64,000 nt of DNA from Gammaproteobacteria bacterium (GTDB lineage Bacteria; Pseudomonadota; Gammaproteobacteria; Competibacterales; Competibacteraceae), in NCBI GenBank assembly GCA_024234995.1, contig JACKNF010000004.1, forward strand, positions 203,951 through 267,950, read 5' to 3'. Of the stretch, positions 26,688 to 35,120 are shown in pieces. The notes below the pieces were generated by a model. It was not told the origin of the DNA, made no database searches, and saw nothing but the letters and a program-made list of their open reading frames with translations. The position numbers and the translations under genes are program-made. The stretch's first letter is position 1, and every line of letters begins with the position of its first letter.

Positions 26688-27554
26688 ATGACAAATACCG
26701 TGGCTTGTAGGATTGATGACAATTCCACCACAACGCCAGAAACCACAGTGCGCCTGCCCCGCAATGCCTGCTTACCAATCAACCGCTGTAACCTGCCAGC
26801 CGCGATTCTGGGGGGCCTGACCTTCCAGCGTCATCCAGCGCCGTTACTGCTTGATGGCGTTGCAGAACTGCATTACCGGTTGTTCCGGCTGCTGAAACCC
26901 CTGATGGACCCGGTCGAACGGGCGCGGCAATTCATGGATTACATGACGGTGTACTTCCGGCTGGAGGCTTTGGAAGACGTCGGCCTGAGCCCGGGCCGGC
27001 CCAAGCTGCGCGGGCGGGCAGACTATCTACGGATGGTGCGTGGCTGGGCTTTCGATCCCGATTGCCGGGAAGGGGCCGTATTGAAAGGCTGGGTGGAATC
27101 CCGCTTCGGCTTACTCACTCATTATCATGGAGGACTGCTCGCCGATCGAACCCATGATACCTATCTGCATTTTCTGGAAGCGCGCAGCCATGGTTTGTAC
27201 AGCACTAACGCCCTCGAAGCGCAATTAGACCTTTTGTACACCTACTGCCAATACGAACTGTATCGTTCGCAACCGGAAGTCACCCACGTGTGTCTGTACC
27301 GTGGTTTCAATCGTTTCAGCGATGCCCAAGTTCTGGCCCAGCTTAATCGCCGCAGCATGATCATACTGCTCAATAACCTTAGCTCTTTCAGCATCCGCCG
27401 GGAACGGGCTGAAGAATTCGGTGATCATCTACTACGGGTGCAAGTACCCATATCCAAGGTATTTTTTTATAACCGGATGCTACCGGGGATGCTCAAGGGT
27501 GAAGATGAGTATGTGGTAATCGGCGGGGTTTACGAGGTAGAGCGGCTGGCTTGA
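26688..27554 (+). CDS. draT: DraT, NAD+-dinitrogenase-reductase ADP-ribosyltransferase
   Basis: This 288-aa protein contains the family N-terminal hallmark LPRNACLPINRCNLPAAILG followed by GLTFQRHPAPLLLDG, then RGRADYLRMVRGWAFDPDCREG, SRFGLLTHYHG and the C-terminal ISKVFFYNRMLPGMLKGEDEY. DraT inactivates NifH by ADP-ribosylating its Arg in response to ammonium or darkness/energy loss. It is divergent from nifH, as in several diazotrophs. The reversing glycohydrolase draG is not adjacent. Confidence 0.93.
   Translation: MTNTVACRIDDNSTTTPETTVRLPRNACLPINRCNLPAAILGGLTFQRHPAPLLLDGVAELHYRLFRLLKPLMDPVERARQFMDYMTVYFRLEALEDVGLSPGRPKLRGRADYLRMVRGWAFDPDCREGAVLKGWVESRFGLLTHYHGGLLADRTHDTYLHFLEARSHGLYSTNALEAQLDLLYTYCQYELYRSQPEVTHVCLYRGFNRFSDAQVLAQLNRRSMIILLNNLSSFSIRRERAEEFGDHLLRVQVPISKVFFYNRMLPGMLKGEDEYVVIGGVYEVERLA
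26706..26721. promoter_or_regulatory. NifA upstream activator site for nifH
   Basis: TGT-AGGATTGATG-ACA matches the TGT-N10-ACA NifA consensus exactly. It lies 92 bp upstream of the nifH -24 element, inside the first codons of divergent draT. The distance is normal for a looping enhancer. Confidence 0.65.
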
Positions 27555-27746
27555 AGAAACAGGGTCAGTTTAAGCAGTGGATGGCCGGCCGCATTGTTCA
27601 CCGGCAAGCAATACTTGCTGTCCGCTCTTCTACTAAATGAGGAAGAAAAATATAAAATTACTATAGTGTTACGATACAGAATATCAACTCCATGGCTTTA
27701 TTTGATGATTAATATCTGGTTGTACAAAAACTGTATGGAGATGAAA

Positions 27747-29561
27747 ATGAGAACACTATCACTAAAGACCAAAGTCATTTTATTAGGTGTTATTCCGGCG
27801 TTTTTTCTGGCGCTGGTGTTGACCGCTTTCGATGTGTACCAGCTTTATCAACTGGGCCAGCAGGAGATTGCTGCCGTGCGAACAAACATGTGGGCGGTCA
27901 AGAAAGCAGAGCTCAAGGACTACATGGACATTGCAATCGCAGCTATTCGCCCTTTATATGAAGGATCAGCAGCTGATGACCCCAAGGCGCAGGAACAAGC
28001 CCAGGTGATTCTACGCCGGCTTAATTATGGCGAAGATGGATACATATTTGCCAATCATTATGATGGAACCACATTGGTCAATCGGCCAAAACCAGAAAAT
28101 GAAGGTAAGAATCAAGCAGATGCAAAGGATGCCAATGGATTTCTTTACCGTCATGAAATGCTTAAGAACGCCAGGCAAGGAAGTGGCTATGTCGAATATA
28201 TGTTCAACAAGCCATCAAAAGGTCAGGTGGTAACCAAGCTAAGTTATGTAGTGGGTCTGGACAAGTGGCAATGGATGGTTGGCACTGGCTTTTACATTGA
28301 CGATATTGACGATGCTGTTGCGCTGGCGAAACAGAAAAACTATCACAAACTACGTGAAACGATCATAGTCGCCGTGATATTAGCCGTCATGGCACTAATA
28401 GTTGTGGGATTAATGAGTTGGATGGTAGCACAAGCACTGGGTAAGCGCGTGCAATTAGCAGCATCAGTATCCAGTCAAGTTGCACAAGGCAACTTGGCCA
28501 TCGATGTACCAATGGCTTCGAGAGATGAAATTGGTCAGTTGTTTCAGGCTATGCGAACGATGAACGCAGAGTTGCAGCGGATTGTCAGTCAGGTGACCCA
28601 GTCTGTTGCGCACGTCAGTTCCGCAGCGGCGGAGATTGCCCAAGGTAGCACCGGCCTCTCTCAACGCACCGAAGAACAAGCCTCTGCATTAGAAGAGACC
28701 GCCTCTAGCATGGAAGAGCTGACCAGTACAGTTAAACAAAGCACCGATAACGCTGGGCAAGCGAATCAACTGGCTGAGGCTGCACGAGCTCAGGCCGAGC
28801 AAGGCGGGCAGGTGGTTGAGCAAGCGGTGACAGCGATGAACGCTATTCACCACAGCAGCCGCCAGATCGCTGACATTATTGGTGTCATTGACGAAATTGC
28901 CTTTCAAACTAACTTGCTAGCATTGAACGCCGCTGTGGAAGCCGCACGGGCCGGGGAGCAAGGCCGAGGATTTGCGGTAGTAGCAGCTGAGGTAAGGAAA
29001 CTCGCTCAGCGCAGTGCCGATGCTGCCAAGGAAATCAAAGCGCTGATTACCGACAGCGTGGCCAAGGTTGAGAATGGCAGCAAACTGGTAGAACAATCCG
29101 GTCAGACCCTCCAGGAGATTGTCACCGCAGTCAAGAAAGTCAGTGACATCGTCGCTGAGATGGCAGCTGCAGCTCGAGAGCAAGCCAGCGGTATCGAACA
29201 AGTTAACAAAGCTATTTTGCAGATGGATCAAGTGACCCAGCAAAACGCGGCCCTGGTAGAAGAAACGGCGGCGGCCAGCCAGTCGATGGGGGAACAGGCG
29301 CGTGAACTGAAAGACCTAATGGATTTCTTTAAGCTGAAACAGCAGGAAACGATTACTCAGACAGTTGCCGCTACCCCCAATTTGCAAAGCAAAGGCAAGG
29401 CGCAAACTAAACTGCAACCGGTTCCGGGATCAAGGCACCATCTATCCGCAGATAAAAAACCGTCCGCCGCTGCCAAGACCCGTCCCGTGCTTCGTTCCGT
29501 TCCAGTCAAGGGTAAAACAGCAACCATTGCTGATGCAGCTCATGAATGGGAAGAGTTTTAG
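27747..29561 (+). CDS. Methyl-accepting chemotaxis protein with a single Cache domain
   Basis: Start at the ATG at 27747, 6 bases after GGAG; the open frame extends farther 5' without support. About 604 residues: TM1 (KVILLGVIPAFFLALVLTAF), a periplasmic sCache_2-type domain (WAVKKAELKDYMDIAI ... YIFANHYDGTTLVNRP ... WQWMVGTGFYIDDID), TM2 (IIVAVILAVMALIVVGLMSW), HAMP, and the signalling hairpin with DEIAFQTNLLALNAAVEAAR. sCache_2 receptors often sense small organic acids. A TRAP organic-acid-type importer follows downstream, which may share its ligand (inference). Confidence 0.92.
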   Translation: MRTLSLKTKVILLGVIPAFFLALVLTAFDVYQLYQLGQQEIAAVRTNMWAVKKAELKDYMDIAIAAIRPLYEGSAADDPKAQEQAQVILRRLNYGEDGYIFANHYDGTTLVNRPKPENEGKNQADAKDANGFLYRHEMLKNARQGSGYVEYMFNKPSKGQVVTKLSYVVGLDKWQWMVGTGFYIDDIDDAVALAKQKNYHKLRETIIVAVILAVMALIVVGLMSWMVAQALGKRVQLAASVSSQVAQGNLAIDVPMASRDEIGQLFQAMRTMNAELQRIVSQVTQSVAHVSSAAAEIAQGSTGLSQRTEEQASALEETASSMEELTSTVKQSTDNAGQANQLAEAARAQAEQGGQVVEQAVTAMNAIHHSSRQIADIIGVIDEIAFQTNLLALNAAVEAARAGEQGRGFAVVAAEVRKLAQRSADAAKEIKALITDSVAKVENGSKLVEQSGQTLQEIVTAVKKVSDIVAEMAAAAREQASGIEQVNKAILQMDQVTQQNAALVEETAAASQSMGEQARELKDLMDFFKLKQQETITQTVAATPNLQSKGKAQTKLQPVPGSRHHLSADKKPSAAAKTRPVLRSVPVKGKTATIADAAHEWEEF

Positions 29562-30050
29562 CCGCTGTAAAAAATGCCTTTCTTCTAAACTTGCAGAAGA
29601 GAGGCGCGCAATGAAGATTGAACCGGCACAGGGGAGATGATTTCAAAAATGACGCCTTGCCCAACGTATATAAGCCACTGACAAAGCACGCTTGACACGC
29701 GATCCTTGATCCACACGCTGATCACCTCGGATAAAATTCAATCCGCATTCACAGTAACGGCCACGTTGCTGTTCCCAGACGGGACCGTCCTCCGCCACGG
29801 ACAGCCTGTCACACCGCTAGCAACTTCACCAAGGCCGCCTCCAAGGAAAGCTGACGCTTCTATTTTCAGGTGAACACCCTTAAATCAACAATATGCATAT
29901 ATCTAATTAGCCATTCTATATCCTTAAACTTACGATTTTGTAACTCCTATATTTTTTCAGTTTCCTGGAATTTAGCGGCTGGCGCATCTAGATTTTCAAA
30001 GTCGGCTTTTCGCCGCCATTGTTTGCGAACCGATAAGGAGGAAAACAAAC
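29562..30050. other. 489-bp stretch without a recognisable gene
   Basis: Only short frames occur, none with a ribosome site or family resemblance. The right half (29880-30000) is A+T-rich and probably holds the promoter of the TRAP operon. The left half has coding-like composition and could be a decayed gene; nothing was identified. Confidence 0.5.
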
Positions 30051-31205
30051 ATGATAAATCTTAGATTCCTGTTTAGTCTCTTTATTGCGCTATCATGTAG
30101 CGTAATTACACCATCCTTTGCTGCCCGTGAAAAATTTGGCGCTGATCTGAGACATGAAGAAGTCAAAAGAGAACTTCGAACCATTAAGCCTTCTAAAGAA
30201 GAATTCCGCTGGAAGATGGTCATGCCCTGGACAGAGGGATTGCTGTTTTATGACATGGCCCAGCATTTCGCCGATACCGTTGCTCTCGCCTCCGGCGGCC
30301 GGCTCGAAATCAAGCTTTTTCCTGCTGGTGCGCTGGTTGGTGCGATGGAAAGTTTTGACGCCGTTAGCAAAGGATCCGCCGAAATTGGCCACGACTGGCC
30401 TGGTTACTGGAAAGGGAAAAATGAAGCCTTCGTAGCATTCGCCTCAGTACCGTTCGGCTTGGACACTGAAGGCTACAACATCTGGCTGTACGAGCGCGGT
30501 GGTTTAAAAATGATGCAGGACCTATACGGGCAATACAACCTGTATGCACTGCCTGGCGGTAATGGCGGCCAGGAAATGGGATTATTTTCCAATAAAAAAG
30601 CCACAAAAATGTCGGATTTCAAAGGGCTGCGGGTACGCACCCCAGGCTGGTACATGGACATCATGAACAGTTTAGGCGCCAGTGTAACCCCTTTGCCTGG
30701 TGGTGAAGTCTATCTGGCCCTGGAACGGGGCGTTATCGATGCGGCTGAATTCAGCACTCCAGCGATGAATTACCCGATGGGTTTTGACGAAATTACTAAA
30801 TATGTCATTGAGCCGGGTGTCCATCAACCTTCGGTCCAGTGCGCGTTCTTCATCAACAAGGATGCCTGGGACAAATTACCGGCTGATCTGAAATGGATTG
30901 TTGATACAGCAGCAAAGGAAACCCAGCTTTGGTCAACTGCTTGGCAAGAAAACCTTAATATAGAAGCGATCAACCGCTTCAAGGGAAAGGTTGAGTTTGT
31001 GCGCATGGACGACGAAACCATCACCAACTTCGCAAAGCGCACTAAAGCGTATCTGGATGAACTCAAAGCCAAGTATCCTGATGTAAAGAAAGTGCTTGAT
31101 TCACAGGACAAATTCCGTAAGGACTTTGCTGAATGGCGTGAAATTCGCAGCGGCGTGACACCCTGGCCGATGGACGATTACATCGCCGGCAAGCGTACTC
31201 AATAA
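30051..31205 (+). CDS. TRAP transporter solute-binding protein (DctP family)
   Basis: 384 residues with a signal peptide (FLFSLFIALSCSVITPSFAA) and a perfect AAGGAGG ribosome site. DctP-family features are WKMVMPWTEGLLFYDMAQHF, GGRLEIKLFPAGALVGAMES, the substrate-contacting Arg region FKGLRVRTPGW and LPGGEVYLALERGVIDAAEF. Periplasmic binding proteins of this type capture organic acids for a secondary DctQM importer. The exact ligand is unknown. A 32-bp palindrome separates it from the permease genes. Confidence 0.9.
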   Translation: MINLRFLFSLFIALSCSVITPSFAAREKFGADLRHEEVKRELRTIKPSKEEFRWKMVMPWTEGLLFYDMAQHFADTVALASGGRLEIKLFPAGALVGAMESFDAVSKGSAEIGHDWPGYWKGKNEAFVAFASVPFGLDTEGYNIWLYERGGLKMMQDLYGQYNLYALPGGNGGQEMGLFSNKKATKMSDFKGLRVRTPGWYMDIMNSLGASVTPLPGGEVYLALERGVIDAAEFSTPAMNYPMGFDEITKYVIEPGVHQPSVQCAFFINKDAWDKLPADLKWIVDTAAKETQLWSTAWQENLNIEAINRFKGKVEFVRMDDETITNFAKRTKAYLDELKAKYPDVKKVLDSQDKFRKDFAEWREIRSGVTPWPMDDYIAGKRTQ

Positions 31206-31263
31206 TCATCCAATCTCTCATCTAACCTTCACCATCATTCACCTCACTAAAGGATGTGGGGCA

Positions 31264-31295
31264 AGCTTCCAGCCTGCTTAAGCAGGCTGGAAGCT
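31264..31295. repeat. Perfect 32-bp palindrome between dctP-like and dctQ-like genes
   Basis: The left arm AGCTTCCAGCCTGCTT is followed directly by its exact reverse complement. As RNA it forms a strong hairpin 58 bp after the binding-protein stop. Similar structures in binding-protein transporter operons keep binding-protein mRNA in excess over permease mRNA; it could also act as a partial terminator. Confidence 0.75.
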
Positions 31296-31359
31296 GCTGG
31301 CTCCATACTCTCTTCCTGTTGCAGCAGGAACCACTGAAAATTGTATGGAGGGATGGCGT

Positions 31360-31878
31360 ATGCGTAAATTTGCTCAGGCAATCGATACTCTAAATGAAAA
31401 CGCCGGCTATTACAGCGCCTTTCTAGTTCTTCCCTTACTGTGTGTTGTCAGCTACGAAGTCATCATGCGTTACGGCTTCAATGCACCGACTTCTTGGGGA
31501 TTTGAGGCTACGACCTTCCTCTATGGTGTCCATTTTGTGCTGGGTCTAGGCTATACACACAAGCATAATGGCCATGTTGCTATTGATGTCTTTGAAGTCC
31601 GGCTGGCCACTCGAACCCGTACTCTGCTCAGAATTGCAGTCAATCTGATCATTTTTATTCCAACAATGGGTTTGATTTCTATCTGGTCGGTGATTTATGC
31701 AGGCACCGCCTGGATGCAAGGGGAACTCGCCTCTAGCTCCTGGGCGCCACCGCTTTATCCCTTCAAAACACTTATGGCTATTGGTTTTGTGCTGTTATTC
31801 CTACAGGGCATTGCCAAATTGATCCACGATTTCCACCACCTGAATCAGCCAGTCTTCTCCGGAGAAAACCCATTATGA
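31360..31878 (+). CDS. TRAP transporter small permease (DctQ family)
   Basis: About 172 residues from the ATG at 31360, which has GGAGGG upstream; an ATG at 31345 overlaps that site. Four membrane segments are visible, with the DctQ motif YEVIMRYGFNAPTSWGFEATTFLYG in segment 2 region and HVAIDVF after segment 3 start. It pairs with the large permease, whose ATG overlaps its stop (ATGA). Confidence 0.88.
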   Translation: MRKFAQAIDTLNENAGYYSAFLVLPLLCVVSYEVIMRYGFNAPTSWGFEATTFLYGVHFVLGLGYTHKHNGHVAIDVFEVRLATRTRTLLRIAVNLIIFIPTMGLISIWSVIYAGTAWMQGELASSSWAPPLYPFKTLMAIGFVLLFLQGIAKLIHDFHHLNQPVFSGENPL

Positions 31879-33215
31879 ATCCTGAGTTGCTGACCCTCTT
31901 AATGTTTCTTACGCTGATTCTCTGCATTCCTCTAGGGCATTCACTGGCCATTACCTTGGCGGCGGTCGCCCTGCTCTTTGGCCTGATTGACAACGGCTTT
32001 AACGTGCCGGCTTTGCTGGATCTATTTGTCAACAATAACTGGGGTACCTTTTTAAACTACACCCTGGTGGCTATTCCGTTGTTTATTTTTATGGCGCAGA
32101 TTCTGGATCGCTCTAAAGTTTCTGAGGGATTATTTGACGCACTCTATCGCTCATTGGGTAAGGTGCGTGGAGGGTTAGGCTTGGCGGTCATCGTAGTCAG
32201 CACCGTATTCGCCGCTACGACCGGCATCATTGGCGCCTCGGTGGTGGCCATGGGCCTGATGGCCGGACCGGCGCTGCTGCAACGCGGCTACAATCGAGGT
32301 ATGTCAGCCGGCATCATCTGTTCTTCAGGCACTCTCGGTATTCTCATTCCACCAAGCATTATGCTGGTGGTATATGGAGGGCTAACTGGCTTGAAAGAAA
32401 CGTCAGTTGGAAATCTATTCGCTGGGGCGATCCTGCCGGGGCTGGTTCTGTCCGGGTTGTATTTGGCCTATGTCGCTACCCGTTGCAGCATTAACCCTAG
32501 CCTGGGCCCCCCCATTCCCGCTGAAGAGGACACACTGACAGCGGGACAAAAAACCATCATAATTCTTAAGAGTTTTCTTCCGCCTTTCGGTTTAATTTTG
32601 CTGGTCATGGGCACCATCCTGGCTGGCGTTGCCACACCCACGGAAGCAGCTGCTATGGGGGGTCTTGGGGCATTGGTATTAGCATTGGTTAACCGCATGC
32701 TCACTTGGGAGGTCATTGTACTATCCTGTGTCTCGACTTTGCGGATCACCTGCATGATCATGCTGCTTTTCGTCGGCGGTAAACTGTTCAGTGTGGTGTT
32801 TCTCAGCATCGGCGGGGGCGATGTGGTTGCCGATCTATTGCTAGGCATGGATGTCAGTCCCTATGTAGTCTTAGCAATCATGATGGCGGTAGTATTTTTT
32901 CTGGGCATGTTTATCGACTGGGCAGCAATTCTGCTCGTCACTGTACCAATTTTTACCCCCATCGCGATGGATCTAGATTTCAATCCGCTGTGGTTCGCCA
33001 TGTTAGTCTGCGTGAACTTACAGACTTCATTCCTGACACCACCGTTCGGTTATGCCCTGTTCTATTTCAAAGGTGTCGCACCCCCAGCATACACGATGGG
33101 CGATATCTACAAGGGCATCATGCCCTTTGTCATGATCCAAATCCTTGGATTAATCCTCATGGTGATTTTCCCCAGCCTGATTACCTGGCTGCCGTCGGTC
33201 TTTTTCAGCAATTAA
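31875..33215 (+). CDS. TRAP transporter large permease (DctM family)
   Basis: A 446-aa protein with 12-13 hydrophobic segments. DctM signatures are AIPLFIFMAQILDRSKVSEG, ATTGIIGASVVAMGLMAGPA, GTLGILIPPSIMLVVYG and GMFIDWAAILLVTVPIF. It is the ion-coupled translocation subunit of the same importer. A GGG/CCC hairpin with a T run follows about 17 bp after the stop. Confidence 0.92.
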   Translation: MNPELLTLLMFLTLILCIPLGHSLAITLAAVALLFGLIDNGFNVPALLDLFVNNNWGTFLNYTLVAIPLFIFMAQILDRSKVSEGLFDALYRSLGKVRGGLGLAVIVVSTVFAATTGIIGASVVAMGLMAGPALLQRGYNRGMSAGIICSSGTLGILIPPSIMLVVYGGLTGLKETSVGNLFAGAILPGLVLSGLYLAYVATRCSINPSLGPPIPAEEDTLTAGQKTIIILKSFLPPFGLILLVMGTILAGVATPTEAAAMGGLGALVLALVNRMLTWEVIVLSCVSTLRITCMIMLLFVGGKLFSVVFLSIGGGDVVADLLLGMDVSPYVVLAIMMAVVFFLGMFIDWAAILLVTVPIFTPIAMDLDFNPLWFAMLVCVNLQTSFLTPPFGYALFYFKGVAPPAYTMGDIYKGIMPFVMIQILGLILMVIFPSLITWLPSVFFSN

Positions 33216-33232
33216 GCAGCGCAAGGAAAGAA

Positions 33233-33256
33233 GAAAAAAGGGGTTACCCTCTTTTT
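33233..33256 (+). terminator. Likely intrinsic terminator of the TRAP operon
   Basis: An A-rich run, GGGG-TTA-CCC and CTTTTT form a short G/C stem extended by A-T pairs and ending in T5. The A run on the other side could also serve the opposite strand, where the convergent radical SAM gene ends. Confidence 0.55.
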
Positions 33257-33305
33257 GGCAACCCAAAGGAGCACGATAGATCAAAAACCAGGCTGCAATG
33301 CGGTG

Positions 33306-33325
33306 AATATGCCACGTGGAATATT
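33306..33325. promoter_or_regulatory. parS-like palindrome, copy 1
   Basis: AATATGCCACGTGGAATATT is a 20-bp palindrome with one mismatch. Its core resembles the ParB-binding parS consensus TGTTCCACGTGGAACA. It lies in a convergent intergenic gap, where a promoter operator would be unusual. Confidence 0.4.
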
Positions 33326-33352
33326 TAACGAACTGCCGTCGAATAGAAAGGA

Positions 33353-34501
33353 TCAAGCCGCTACCGTATGAGATACCCCTGCTTCCCGCGCCAAGGTACG
33401 CGCTGCCCGCTCCATCCGGCTGAACATCGTTTTGTATAACTCACAGTAGGGATCTTTCTCAAACAGCGAGCCGTACACAGTGTAGGTTCGAACCGGGCAG
33501 CCACCGTGACATAGCGACAAATAGTCGCAGCTCAGACAATCGCGCTGAATCAGTTGCACCGGCCGCTCGTTAAATTGCTGGCGGGCTGGACTGTTACTCA
33601 GCAATTCACCGAAGCTGCCGCATTCAAAGATGTTGCCGTAATGGTAGTCAGGATAACTGGTCACCCAGCAGTCGCATTGCGCTACATAACCGCGGGCATC
33701 GATGGAAACCAACGCGTTGGCGCAATTCTCGCCCCAGATACAAGGCAGGGTCGCTGGCTCATGACTGAAATGCTGGAGCAATGCATCAAGCGGTCCGACC
33801 CGGACTCCTTTATGGTAACCGCGCTCCAGCCAGACATCCGCTAGTTCCGTGTAGAAACGGCTGAGTTTCTCTACCTCCGCCACCGGCAATTCCTTTTTGG
33901 CGCGAGTCGCTTCGCCGCCAGGGAAGGGTGTGTTGACCTGGAAGTCGGTGATACCCAGTTCATCAACAAAGTGGGTATAGAACCGCTCCGCACCGATATC
34001 TAGGGTTGCTTGATTCGGCACAGCGATGACTTGTACATCAATGCCCGCCGCCCGCGCTTCCCGCACCCGTTTGCCCCAGATTTCGTTGTAGCTCTCTGGT
34101 CCTTGACCGAGCAGTTTGCGGTGCAGGTTAGGATAGTCCAGCGAGGTACCCACCGAATTACCGAACATTTTAGCGAGCACCGGATTCCAGCGGGAGCTAT
34201 AGGCCAGCATGTTGCTTTGCAGGCTGTGAAAAACCTGTTTACCACGCGCATCCGCCTCTCGCTGGATCAAATCATAGGCCTGTTCATACCAGCCCGGCGG
34301 CAATAGCATCGCTTCACCGCCTTGCCAATAGATGGTCAACGCCGCCAGCGATTTTTCCACCATATAGTCCAGCACCTTGCGTATCATTTCACCCAACCGG
34401 TCAAGGGTAAGCCGATCAGCCGTTTTATCTTCAAAGCAGTATTCGCAATCCGCATTACACTGTAGAGTGGAGAGCAAAATCAGTGAGAAATGGTTTTTCA
34501 T
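33353..34501 (-). CDS. Radical SAM/SPASM-domain protein
   Basis: This 382-aa protein carries the radical SAM cluster motif at Cys15-x3-Cys19-x2-Cys22 (QCNADCEYCFED), a GGE motif (WQGGEAML) and a C-terminal SPASM-type cysteine set including CDCW and CLSCDYLSLCHGGC. Such enzymes modify peptides or proteins (sactipeptides, PQQ precursor, sulfatase maturation). No precursor peptide or sulfatase gene is visible nearby, so the substrate is unknown. It is divergent from a small lipoprotein gene. It is not NifB: NifB's typical sequence and NifX-like tail are absent. Confidence 0.88.
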   Translation of the reverse strand: MKNHFSLILLSTLQCNADCEYCFEDKTADRLTLDRLGEMIRKVLDYMVEKSLAALTIYWQGGEAMLLPPGWYEQAYDLIQREADARGKQVFHSLQSNMLAYSSRWNPVLAKMFGNSVGTSLDYPNLHRKLLGQGPESYNEIWGKRVREARAAGIDVQVIAVPNQATLDIGAERFYTHFVDELGITDFQVNTPFPGGEATRAKKELPVAEVEKLSRFYTELADVWLERGYHKGVRVGPLDALLQHFSHEPATLPCIWGENCANALVSIDARGYVAQCDCWVTSYPDYHYGNIFECGSFGELLSNSPARQQFNERPVQLIQRDCLSCDYLSLCHGGCPVRTYTVYGSLFEKDPYCELYKTMFSRMERAARTLAREAGVSHTVAA

Positions 34502-34642
34502 GCGGAGAGATCCTCATCAGGGAGGCAAAAGGCCGTGGGCACTGTCAAATGGTGTAAGCGGAGCTTTTGTTATATTTAAGCTTCAACTTTCGACCATTCA
34601 CATTATCATAGGCGCATCTGAAGCTTTTCTGAGGAAACATTT

Positions 34643-35050
34643 ATGAAATCTTTACTGAATAGTGCCTTAATCACCATAGTCATCACATTAGGGCTGGGCA
34701 GCAGTGCTTGTACCGTTCTCGTCGATCCCAGCTCCGGCTCCAGTGCAACAACCGGCGGCTCAAAAAATTCCGCATTTATGAACCGTCAACAACAAACGGC
34801 TGAATTCGTAAAGGTTAATTTTCAACGGCTGAAGCAAGATATAGCGATAGGTCAAGGGGAATATCTGAGTTCATTGGCAACACTATTGAGCATTGAACCA
34901 AGCCGCCAGTCCGAATTCTTCGTATTCACTCAAAGGAAGTTCACAGTGTTGTTCCCCAGCGATCAGACAACGGCTGATGAAATGCTGATGGTGTTAAACC
35001 GGGAGATGCGCATCGACCCGCGCTTCGGCTCCTACTTGGCGCTGAACTGA
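34643..35050 (+). CDS. Small lipoprotein of the DUF3015-like family
   Basis: 135 residues with a lipoprotein-type signal (VITLGLGSSAC), a Ser/Gly/Thr linker, then a compact domain: MNRQQQTAEFVKVNFQRLKQ, GEYLSSLATLLSIEP, FFVFTQRKFTVLFPSD. DUF3015 proteins of unknown role commonly precede DUF4105 genes, as here. GAGGAAA lies before the ATG. It is envelope-located if the lipobox is used. Confidence 0.75.
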   Translation: MKSLLNSALITIVITLGLGSSACTVLVDPSSGSSATTGGSKNSAFMNRQQQTAEFVKVNFQRLKQDIAIGQGEYLSSLATLLSIEPSRQSEFFVFTQRKFTVLFPSDQTTADEMLMVLNREMRIDPRFGSYLALN

Positions 35051-35120
35051 ATCACTCACTGTCCTGACAGCGATCTATCTACCCTGCATTCTGCTGCTTG
35101 GATCGCTACTGCTCCAGGCG

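Noticed and set aside
27594..27746. N-terminal extension of the chemoreceptor
   Set aside because: The 51 extra residues are unlike any receptor, and GGAG is correctly spaced for the ATG at 27747.
33353..34501. Radical SAM protein as NifB
   Set aside because: It has a C-terminal SPASM cysteine set and no NifX-like tail; the sequence around the CxxxCxxC motif is not that of NifB.
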